This document shows positions 1-4,601 of a stretch of DNA of 5,308 nucleotides, piece by piece. Position 1 is the first letter of the stretch, and every line of letters starts with the position of its first letter. Location: assembly GCA_026392325.1 (NCBI GenBank), contig JAPLCH010000017.1:1-5308 (forward strand). Reading direction: 5' to 3'. Below the pieces are notes generated by a model. That model saw nothing but the letters and a program-made list of their open reading frames with translations. It searched no databases and was not told where the DNA came from. Made by a program: the position numbers and the translations under genes. This stretch comes from Solirubrobacterales bacterium. Lineage in GTDB: Bacteria > Actinomycetota > Thermoleophilia > Solirubrobacterales > Solirubrobacteraceae.

Positions 1-735
1 CGTCATTGACAATGGGTTCAAGCTGCTCTGGGGTTACACCGACGAGTGTCAGCTCTACTGGAAGGTGTTGCCGGAGTGCCTCAAACGCCCGGAGCAGTAC
101 TGGCAGTCCCTTGCGCTCCACCGCTTGTCCGATAAAGAGAATCTGCAGTGCTTCGCCCCTCTGCGGCTTTGTTGGTCGCGCAGCTGGAACAGCAGTGCCA
201 TTGGGAATGATGGTGTAGCGACCGCCGTAGAACCGCTTGGCCGTCCATTCCGCAGCATGCGAAACAGCAATTCGTGCGTGAAGGTGGTTGAGCCTTGCCG
301 CGCCGCCCAAGGCGACTGCAAGTTCTCCGCGTATGCGTGGAATGTGCCAACTCGCGCGCCAGCTGGGGCCGAACAGGAGTCCCAGCCAACCACTGGGGCT
401 ACGGGCTCATGGATGTGAACGATGTCGAATTTTCCCGCTTTCAGTTCCCTGCGCAGCTTCACCGCGCCCGATGGGTTGATCATCAGGTTGGAGACCGCTC
501 CGTTGGCTGGAACACCTACTGTCCCGGCGATTGGAACGAGCCATTCGGGGACTGGACGCACTTGCGGCTCAGCTCCACGGTGGAAGAACTTTGAGCGCCG
601 CGTCGGGGGGTCAAGCGGCGCAAATACGCGCACATCATTACCTGCGTCCATCAGGGCCCCTGCGAGCCCTTCGACGTGACTCATAACTCCCCCGGGGTAG
701 GTCCAGGAGTAGGGCGAAACCACCGCGATACGCAC
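1..735 (-). CDS. GT4 (PimA-like) glycosyltransferase, 3' end outside window, frameshifted
   Basis: A retaining GT-B glycosyltransferase of family GT4. It would transfer a sugar from a nucleotide donor to a lipid or glycan acceptor at the cytoplasmic side of the membrane; the acceptor cannot be read here. The GTG start at 735 gives MRIAVVSPYSWTYPGGV, the usual N-terminal strand plus Gly-rich acceptor loop. HIHEPVAP and GTFHAYAEN follow, as in actinobacterial PimA-like proteins. After residue ~141 this frame turns to nonsense and stops at 55. The expected continuation lies in another minus-strand frame from about 310 down to 1 and reads ARLNHLHARIAVSHAAEWT, RYTIIPNGT, then FIGQAVERKGLPVLL, the donor-site GT-B half. 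The phase change equals loss of 1 base (mod 3). From memory of relatives about five residues are also missing, so the lesion may be near 16 nt. It is either a pseudogene or a sequence/assembly error. Family call is firm; exact substrate is unknown. Confidence 0.85.
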
Positions 736-741
736 CTGCGG

Positions 742-747
742 AGCGTA
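742..747 (-). promoter_or_regulatory. candidate -10 for the GT4 gene (leaderless start)
   Basis: Read on the minus strand, TACGCT fits the actinobacterial -10 pattern TAnnnT. It lies 6 nt before the GTG start at 735, which would put transcription initiation on or at the start codon. No Shine-Dalgarno is seen in these 6 nt and no convincing -35 lies upstream. The same arrangement occurs before tacA, erpA and bolA. Confidence 0.35.
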
Positions 748-789
748 CCAGCGGGAGCGGGCCGCCCCGGATTGAGACCGTGGCTTCCC

Positions 790-795
790 TATGAT
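790..795 (+). promoter_or_regulatory. candidate -10 (TATGAT) for chdC-reductase unit
   Basis: TATGAT is close to the ideal -10 hexamer and lies 48 nt before the chdC ATG, inside the 108-bp divergent gap between the GT4 gene and chdC. A TTGAGA at 772-777 is only 12 bp upstream, too close to be its -35. No good -35 is seen at 16-18 bp. An AAGGAA at 827-832 (11 nt before the ATG) may be a loosely spaced ribosome binding site, so this gene appears to have a leader. Confidence 0.35.
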
Positions 796-843
796 TGACG
801 GAGAGCTTCAGCGGAGATCCCCCACCAAGGAACCGAGACGAGA

Positions 844-1524
844 ATGCCTTCACGCCATGTAGTCAAATTCACTTTCCTCAAGGTTGATCCGGCTTGGCGC
901 AGACTCCCTGAAGAGGAGCGCCGTGAGCACAAGTTGGAGTTCATGGCGGCGTGCGAGGACTTCGCTGACGGACACCTGCTCCGTGCATTCTCGACCGTCG
1001 GTACGCGTGGCGACTGTGACGCGCTGATCCTCAGTCAGGCGGAGAACCTGGAACGGATTCACGAGCTGCATGTAACGCTCAACCAGAGCGGCCTGATGAA
1101 GTGGTGCACGATCCCTTACTCCTACCTTGCGATGACGAAGGAGTCCGAGTACTCCGATGAGCACAGGCTTGAGATCCGCGAGGGACATTCCAAGTACCTC
1201 TTTGTCTACCCGTTCGTGAAGACGCGTGAGTGGTTCCAACTGCCAGCAGACGAGCGTTGGCGGATCATGCAGGAGCACATCACCGTGGGCAAGGAATTCC
1301 CGATGGTTGACCTCAACACGTCCTACTCCTTTGGCCTTGACGATCAGGAGTTTGTTGTTGCGTTTGAGACTGACAACCCGGCTGATTTCCTTGACCTTGT
1401 GCAGCGCCTTCGGACAACAGAGTCTGCGATTTACACCCTTCGTGACACACCAACATTCACTTGTGTCGCCGGATCGCTGGAGCGCGTCCTTGGCGCGCTT
1501 GATGGCGATGTTGTCGTCGGCTGA
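844..1524 (+). CDS. chdC: coproheme decarboxylase, chlorite dismutase family (ChdC/HemQ)
   Basis: A cytoplasmic heme-binding enzyme of the chlorite dismutase fold. ChdC uses H2O2 to decarboxylate coproheme III to heme b, the last step of the coproporphyrin-dependent pathway of Actinomycetota and Firmicutes. The 226 residues match the family's usual length. The segment YLFVYPFVKTREWFQLP carries the catalytic-type Tyr (Y122). H145 in MQEHITVGKEF is the expected proximal heme ligand. NTSYSFGLDDQEFVVAFE (158-175) is the family's conserved C-terminal core. Aligned by eye to actinobacterial HemQ without gaps, the distal position 12-13 residues after the His holds Leu157/Asn158, not the Arg of true chlorite dismutases. 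This favours heme synthesis over chlorite detoxification. The gene is the first of a unit with the flavoprotein reductase 26 nt downstream. A family member of other function cannot be excluded. Confidence 0.85.
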   Translation: MPSRHVVKFTFLKVDPAWRRLPEEERREHKLEFMAACEDFADGHLLRAFSTVGTRGDCDALILSQAENLERIHELHVTLNQSGLMKWCTIPYSYLAMTKESEYSDEHRLEIREGHSKYLFVYPFVKTREWFQLPADERWRIMQEHITVGKEFPMVDLNTSYSFGLDDQEFVVAFETDNPADFLDLVQRLRTTESAIYTLRDTPTFTCVAGSLERVLGALDGDVVVG

Positions 1525-1540
1525 CCAACCTCCCCCGTAT

Positions 1541-1545
1541 AAGGA
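1541..1545 (+). promoter_or_regulatory. ribosome binding site deciding the reductase start
   Basis: AAGGA lies 2 nt before an ATG at 1548 and 5 nt before a second, adjacent ATG at 1551. The 5-nt spacing is workable and the 2-nt spacing is not, so 1551 is the likelier start; the protein would then begin MSTTAPDP. Confidence 0.6.
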
Positions 1546-1550
1546 ACATG

Positions 1551-2591
1551 ATGAGCACCACCGCCCCTGACCCGAATGAGGTTCTTGACATCACCGTGAT
1601 CGGCGCTGGCCCCGTGGGCCTTTCAGCTGCGTTTTGGGCTGGAATGCGTGAGGCAAGTGTGAGGATCATTGACTCGCTCCCTGAGATTGGCGGGCAGCTG
1701 ACCACCTTGTATCCCGAAAAGTGGATTTTTGATGTTCCTGGCCACACGAAGATCATGGCCAAGGATCTCGTGGGTCAGCTCAAGCAGCAGGCTCTTGAAC
1801 AGTTCGATGTTCCGGTTCACCTGGAGACAACTGCGGAAAAGATCAGTTGGGAAGAGGACGACGAGGGTCGGATTGTCGTGCTTCACACTGACCGTGGCGA
1901 GATCCGCTCTCGCGCAGTTGTGATCGCCGGCGGCCATGGTGCGTTTGAGCCCAAGAAGCTCCCGGGCTTTGACATGACCCCTTGGGAGGGCCGCGGCGCC
2001 CACTATCTGGTTGGCGAAAAGGAGTTCTTCAACGGCAAGCGAGTGATGATTGTTGGTGGTGGCGACAGCGCATTTGACTGGGCCCTGAACCTGCTCGACA
2101 CTGCTGAGTCGATCACCTTGGTCCATCGCCGTGATGGCTTCCGCGCCCATGAGGCGACGATCGCCCAGGTCATGGAGCAGGTTGAAGCTGGTCGCGTGAC
2201 ACTTCGGATTCCTTATGAGATCTCAGAGATCGAGGGAGCTGATGGAGTTGAGAAGGTCACTTTGAGCCCTGTCGGTGACGACACTCTTGAGACCGTCGTT
2301 GACGAGGCTGACGCCGTCCTGCTTCAGCTCGGCTTCAAGACTGCCCTTGGGCCGTTGAAGGAATGGGGCTTTGAGGTTCAGAAGGGCGCGTTGGTTGTTG
2401 ATCCGTTGATGAACACGAGCTTGGAGAATGTCTGGGCCTGTGGTGACATCACGACCTTTGACGGCAAGCTGAAGCTGATTGCCACCGGTTTTGCCGAGTC
2501 GGCATCCGTCCCGACACAAAGATTCAACCTAAGTACTCGACCAACACCGGAGTTCCCGGCGGGGTCGAGGGCCAAGCCTGAGACTCTGTAA
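1551..2591 (+). CDS. TrxB-like ferredoxin/flavodoxin-NADP+ reductase, C-terminus frameshifted
   Basis: A soluble two-domain FAD/NAD(P)H flavoprotein of the TrxB-like FNR type, which passes electrons from NADPH to ferredoxin or flavodoxin. The FAD Rossmann motif is GAGPVG (18-23), followed by PEIGGQLTTLYPEK. The NADPH domain has GGGDSA (169-174) and HRRDGFR (192-198). CGDITTFDGKLKLIATGFAES (297-317) is the FAD-binding end motif, split here as CGD at 297 and GFAES at 313-317. No CxxC lies in the NADPH domain, so it is not a thioredoxin reductase. After S317 the open frame (to 2591) reads unlike the family. The frame starting at 2501 instead gives IRPDTKIQPKYSTNTGVPGG and ends at a TGA, 2579-2581, as relatives do. 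The change equals loss of 1 base (mod 3). Compared with remembered YumC-type ends, 9-10 residues are missing, so about 28 nt may be deleted. As written the enzyme lacks part of its conserved C-terminus. Its unit with chdC suggests a redox role near heme synthesis (inference). Confidence 0.85.
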   Translation: MSTTAPDPNEVLDITVIGAGPVGLSAAFWAGMREASVRIIDSLPEIGGQLTTLYPEKWIFDVPGHTKIMAKDLVGQLKQQALEQFDVPVHLETTAEKISWEEDDEGRIVVLHTDRGEIRSRAVVIAGGHGAFEPKKLPGFDMTPWEGRGAHYLVGEKEFFNGKRVMIVGGGDSAFDWALNLLDTAESITLVHRRDGFRAHEATIAQVMEQVEAGRVTLRIPYEISEIEGADGVEKVTLSPVGDDTLETVVDEADAVLLQLGFKTALGPLKEWGFEVQKGALVVDPLMNTSLENVWACGDITTFDGKLKLIATGFAESASVPTQRFNLSTRPTPEFPAGSRAKPETL

Positions 2592-2607
2592 CAACTCTGC
2601 GTAGGTC

Positions 2608-2634
2608 GTAGACGGGCGCTACCTGTTCGTCTAC
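2608..2634 (+). terminator. candidate hairpin terminator after the chdC-reductase unit
   Basis: GTAGACG (2608-2614) pairs perfectly with CGTCTAC (2628-2634). Two further G-T pairs could extend the stem to 9 bp around a 9-nt loop. It begins 16 nt after the open-frame stop and 26 nt after the ancestral stop. No T-run follows, which is common for actinobacterial hairpins but leaves the call uncertain. Confidence 0.45.
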
Positions 2635-2695
2635 TGTCGGGCGATGGACGATTCCGCGCACCCTCTCCTTAAGCAAGATGCTCAAGCGGCGAAGA

Positions 2696-2716
2696 TGTAC
2701 TCCGCTTGTGAGTACA
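2696..2716 (+). promoter_or_regulatory. inverted-repeat operator of the toxin-antitoxin module
   Basis: TGTACTC (2696-2702) and GAGTACA (2710-2716) form a perfect 7-bp inverted repeat with a 7-bp spacer. The right arm overlaps the candidate -10 TACAAT and ends 8 nt before the antitoxin ATG. Ribbon-helix-helix antitoxins usually repress their own promoter by binding such repeats, so this is the expected operator. The binding itself is inferred. Confidence 0.6.
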
Positions 2717-2718
2717 AT
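2713..2718 (+). promoter_or_regulatory. candidate -10 (TACAAT) of the toxin-antitoxin module
   Basis: TACAAT lies 6 nt before the ATG at 2725, placing the expected start of transcription on the start codon (a leaderless mRNA). No Shine-Dalgarno is seen and the -35 region is weak. It overlaps the right arm of the inverted repeat. It also argues against the in-frame ATGs at 2644 and 2695, which lie upstream of this promoter. Confidence 0.45.
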
Positions 2719-2724
2719 CTTGGG

Positions 2725-2988
2725 ATGGTCGGAAAGTCTGAACGAATTCAACTGCGCGTCTCTTCTCGCGATAAGGACGTCCTCACCGCGGCCGCCGAGA
2801 CCAAGGGTGTGTCGCTCTCCGAGTTCATCACCAGTACCGGGGTGGCCGAAGCAGAGGTGGTCCTTGCCGATCGAACTCAAGTCTTGCTGAACGAGAAGGA
2901 CTGGATGGAGTTTGTTCGTTTCCTCAACAGTCCTCCCAAGAAGAATGAACGCCTCGCGAGACTTCTCGCCAGCGAGCGCCCAAGCTGA
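2725..2988 (+). CDS. tacA: TacA-type antitoxin, DUF1778 ribbon-helix-helix
   Basis: An 87-residue antitoxin of the DUF1778/TacA family, which binds and neutralises a partner GNAT toxin and represses the shared promoter. SERIQLRVSSRDKDVL (5-20) is the DNA-contacting beta strand and first helix. AAAETKGVSLSEFI (22-35) is the second helix with the family's SLSEF signature. VLADRT (46-51), then LNEKDWMEFVRFLNSPPK (55-72) and NERLARLL (74-81), form the C-terminal toxin-wrapping segment. The ATG at 2725 is chosen because translation from MVGKSER matches the family's N-terminus and the promoter and operator lie immediately upstream. Two earlier in-frame ATGs would only add residues with no family match. 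The stop codon overlaps the likely toxin start. Family call is strong; self-regulation is inferred. Confidence 0.85.
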   Translation: MVGKSERIQLRVSSRDKDVLTAAAETKGVSLSEFITSTGVAEAEVVLADRTQVLLNEKDWMEFVRFLNSPPKKNERLARLLASERPS

Positions 2989-3500
2989 CCCCTCCCGCTT
3001 TCAGCGACCCAGAGCCACTCGGCGACGAACACCTTCTTGATGGCTTCTCCTCAGGACAGGACAGCCTCGACACCTGGTTGGTCAGGTTTGCACGCCATGC
3101 CGCGGGCGCACGGACTGCAAGCACCTACGTGGTTACCGAGAGCGGATGTCGAGATGTTGTCGGCTACTACGCAGTCGCCGCGGGATCCATTGCCCCTGAT
3201 GCGCTGAACAGCCGACTCCGGAAAGGCGCTGGACGGCATGCGACGCCAGCAATCCTGATCGCCCGCCTGGCCATAGACGAGAGTTTCCAACAGCGTGGGC
3301 TGGGTAGGTGGCTGCTTCGGGATGCCCTTCTACGCGCCTACTCCGCGAGCAACATCATTGGAGCACGCGTCGTCCTCGTCAATGCCGTTGACAGTCAAGC
3401 CCAAGCCTTCTACGCGAAGCACGGATTCGACCAAGGCTTTGCAGACCCTTCGCTGCTGGCCCTGCTGGTGAGCGACATCAGCGTCTTGCTAGACGGCTGA
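2985..3500 (+). CDS. tacT: TacT-type GNAT acetyltransferase toxin, probable CTG start
   Basis: A GNAT-fold toxin. TacT relatives acetylate the free amino group of aminoacyl-tRNA with acetyl-CoA and so block translation in the cytoplasm. The acetyl-CoA loop is QQRGLG (102-107, Q-x-x-G-x-G) after RLAIDESF, and AFYAKHGF holds the catalytic-type Tyr (Y143). VGYYAVAAGSI (59-69) is also typical. The conserved N-terminal stretch PEPLGDEHLLDGF then SLDTWL is in frame from 3009 on, so a start at the internal TTG (3078) would delete family sequence. No ATG, GTG or TTG exists between the upstream stop (2946-2948) and 3078. The CTG at 2985 forms CTGA with the antitoxin's TGA and gives an N-terminus of normal length (171 aa), so a CTG start coupled to tacA translation is proposed. 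A mutated GTG/ATG or sequence error is the alternative. The 3' end overlaps erpA by 12 bp, tail to tail. Confidence 0.8.
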   Translation: MTPPAFSDPEPLGDEHLLDGFSSGQDSLDTWLVRFARHAAGARTASTYVVTESGCRDVVGYYAVAAGSIAPDALNSRLRKGAGRHATPAILIARLAIDESFQQRGLGRWLLRDALLRAYSASNIIGARVVLVNAVDSQAQAFYAKHGFDQGFADPSLLALLVSDISVLLDG

Positions 3501-3845
3501 AACCTGCTCCTCTTCTTCCGCAACGCGGAAGGAGGAGCCGCAGCCACAGGCTGCAACAACATTCGGGTTCTCGACCTTGAAGCCAGCTCCTTGGAGCCCT
3601 TCAACAAAGTCAATGACCGAGCCGCGGACAAAGTCCACGCTTTCACCATTCACAAGCAGGGTGATGCCCTGCTGATCAACAACCTCGTCACCTTCGCGCT
3701 TCTTGTCGAAAGCAAGGACGTATTGGAAGCCGGAGCAACCGCCGCCCTTCACTCCGACGCGCAGACCGTCAACCTCAGCATTCGCCTGCTGCTGGTCAAG
3801 GAACTCGCGGACCTTTACTGCGCCGTTGTCGGTGATCGTGATCAT
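3489..3845 (-). CDS. erpA: A-type iron-sulfur cluster carrier (ErpA/IscA/HesB family)
   Basis: A small cytoplasmic carrier that receives Fe-S clusters from the assembly scaffold and delivers them to apo-proteins. The 118-residue product has the three cluster-ligand cysteines of the family: C37 in GGGCSGFQY, and C100 and C102 in ACGCGSSF. GLRVGVKGGGCSGF and VDFVRGSVIDFVEGL are standard family blocks. The ATG at 3845 gives MITITDNGAVKV, the usual start. A GTG at 3869 would add eight unmatched residues and would lie inside the proposed promoter. The C-terminal tail is acidic (AEEEEQ). The gene is divergent from bolA-grxD, with 81 bp between starts, and convergent with tacT, overlapping it by 12 bp. 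Which A-type subclass it belongs to cannot be told by eye; erpA is the customary name in Actinomycetota. Confidence 0.9.
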   Translation of the reverse strand: MITITDNGAVKVREFLDQQQANAEVDGLRVGVKGGGCSGFQYVLAFDKKREGDEVVDQQGITLLVNGESVDFVRGSVIDFVEGLQGAGFKVENPNVVAACGCGSSFRVAEEEEQVSAV

Positions 3846-3854
3846 CTGTACCCA

Positions 3855-3883
3855 AGTGTATCGCCCCACAGCGCGGATCCCAA
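3855..3883 (-). promoter_or_regulatory. candidate erpA promoter
   Basis: On the minus strand TTGGGA (3883-3878), a 17-bp spacer, then TACACT (3860-3855) form a plausible -35/-10 pair. The -10 ends 9 nt before the erpA ATG at 3845, predicting a leader of at most a few bases. No Shine-Dalgarno is seen. Confidence 0.4.
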
Positions 3884-3911
3884 GTCAATGCTGAAATCCT
3901 TCCCACCTCGC

Positions 3912-3917
3912 TACTCT
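3912..3917 (+). promoter_or_regulatory. candidate -10 of the bolA-grxD unit
   Basis: TACTCT lies 9 nt before the ATG at 3927 and is followed by TTGGG-type sequence nearly the same as upstream of the divergent erpA. The -35 region is weak. If real, it makes bolA nearly leaderless and excludes the alternative ATG at 3888. Confidence 0.4.
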
Positions 3918-3926
3918 TGGGACTCA

Positions 3927-4190
3927 ATGTCATTCGGAGATCTTCCAGTCCTAAACGACCCAACGCCAGGTGAGCTCACTGAGCGCATCGAAGATGCCAT
4001 CCCAGGTTCACGCGTGGTTGAGGCTGACGGAGATGGACACCACTTCCGCGTGAAGGTCGTGAGCGAAGCATTTGAGGGACTTTCAAGGATTGACCGACAC
4101 CGTTTGATCAACAAGATTTTCGAAGGTGAGCTTGGCGGGCGAATCCACGCCCTGTCAATAGGCTGCCAAACCCCTGAGGAGGAACAGTGA
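3927..4190 (+). CDS. bolA: BolA family protein
   Basis: An 87-residue BolA-fold protein. BolA proteins form [2Fe-2S]-bridged heterodimers with CGFS monothiol glutaredoxins and act in Fe-S delivery or iron regulation; some also bind DNA. Seen here: GHHF (37-40) in the loop and strand that carry the variable His/Cys ligand, VVSEAFEGLSRIDRHRLI (44-61) covering the conserved recognition helix, and GGRIHALSI (70-78) with the invariant ligand His H74, then TPEEE. The ATG at 3927 gives a normal length, and the candidate -10 lies just before it. An ATG at 3888 would add 13 residues, and the open frame back to 3591 is only antisense to erpA. The next gene is grxD, its expected partner, with overlapping stop and start (GTGA), so the two should be made together. 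Confidence 0.9.
   Translation: MSFGDLPVLNDPTPGELTERIEDAIPGSRVVEADGDGHHFRVKVVSEAFEGLSRIDRHRLINKIFEGELGGRIHALSIGCQTPEEEQ
4176..4183 (+). promoter_or_regulatory. strong ribosome binding site of grxD
   Basis: GAGGAGGA within the last codons of bolA, 3 nt before the GTG at 4187, is near-perfect anti-16S complement. It sets the GTG overlapping the bolA stop (GTGA) as the start. It contrasts with the first genes of the units here, which lack such a site. Confidence 0.75.
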
Positions 4191-4594
4191 GCGAAGAAGA
4201 AACAAACCCACTCCGTGAGGCGATCTCCGGAGCAATTGCCGAAAAGGAAGTTCTGCTCTTCATGAAGGGAACTCCAGAGCAGCCAATGTGCGGCTTCTCC
4301 GCGCGCACCGTTGCCACACTTGAGGCCCACAAGGCCCCATTCTTCGCAGTTGACGTCCTCCCTGATCCACGGATCCGTGAGGAACTCTCAGCAATCACAA
4401 GCTGGCCGACTATCCCCCAGCTGTTCATCAAGGGTGAACTGGTTGGCGGTTGCGACATCATCACCGAGATGGCCGAAACGGGCGAGCTGGCAACAGCACT
4501 AGGCGTTGACCAGCCTGCTGACGCAACACCCGCTGCTCCTGCAACCACGCAGGCGCCACCACTCAGCATTGAAAACATCACTGACGCTGAGTAG
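4187..4594 (+). CDS. grxD: monothiol CGFS glutaredoxin (Grx4/GrxD type)
   Basis: A cytoplasmic monothiol glutaredoxin that binds a [2Fe-2S] cluster with glutathione or a similar thiol and, with BolA, moves clusters to targets. Key residues are visible: K27 in LLFMKGTP, the active-site CGFS (35-38), WPTIPQLFI (73-81) with cis-Pro77, and GELVGGCDI (83-91) for thiol binding. The domain ends near residue 106. It is followed by about 29 residues of Ala/Pro/Thr-rich, probably disordered tail ending in acidic residues, longer than the usual ~105-115 aa protein. It starts at GTG overlapping the bolA stop behind a strong ribosome binding site. Because most Actinomycetota use mycothiol, the thiol bound here is an open question. 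Family call is near certain. Confidence 0.95.
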   Translation: MSEEETNPLREAISGAIAEKEVLLFMKGTPEQPMCGFSARTVATLEAHKAPFFAVDVLPDPRIREELSAITSWPTIPQLFIKGELVGGCDIITEMAETGELATALGVDQPADATPAAPATTQAPPLSIENITDAE

Positions 4595-4600
4595 CGTCAG
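4581..4600. terminator. bidirectional hairpin between convergent grxD and the GST-like gene
   Basis: CTGACGCT (4581-4588) and AGCGTCAG (4593-4600) form a perfect 8-bp stem with a 4-nt loop. It spans the grxD stop codon (4592-4594) and ends 1 nt from the stop of the opposing gene. On the minus strand it is followed by TGATGTTTTC, a modest T-rich stretch. On the plus strand no T-run follows. It could serve both transcripts. Confidence 0.6.
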
Positions 4601-4601
4601 G

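Noticed and set aside
772..795. TTGAGA with TATGAT as a full sigma-70-type promoter
   Set aside because: The spacer is only 12 bp, too short; only the -10 is kept as a candidate.
638..853. Minus-strand 71-residue frame across the GT4-chdC gap
   Set aside because: It overlaps the start of the GT4 gene in another frame and its translation resembles no protein family I know.
850..1278. Long minus-strand open frames opposite chdC and opposite the reductase (1623-2150)
   Set aside because: No family resemblance and they mirror strong coding sequences; they are codon-bias shadows.
844..1524. True chlorite dismutase (chlorite to chloride and oxygen)
   Set aside because: The catalytic distal Arg is not present at the expected position and the sequence follows actinobacterial ChdC; no chlorate or perchlorate genes are nearby.
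1551..2591. Thioredoxin reductase
   Set aside because: No CxxC redox pair in the NADPH domain; the pattern GGQLTTLYPEK and CGDITTFDGKLKLIATGF is that of TrxB-like ferredoxin-NADP reductase.
2596..2724. A small gene or RNA in the gap between the reductase and tacA
   Set aside because: Only a hairpin and the promoter/operator are supported; the in-frame ATGs at 2644 and 2695 lie before the promoter and add unmatched residues.
3078..3500. TTG at 3078 as the toxin start
   Set aside because: It would remove about 31 residues of conserved GNAT-toxin N-terminus that are in frame upstream.
3591..3926. Plus-strand open frame continuous with bolA, giving a 199-residue protein
   Set aside because: The first 112 residues are antisense to erpA, which has intact family motifs. 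BolA proteins are about 80-100 residues, and the family match begins only after 3927.
4108..4581. 157-residue minus-strand frame opposite grxD
   Set aside because: Ser/Gly/Ala-rich translation with no family match, fully antisense to a canonical glutaredoxin.
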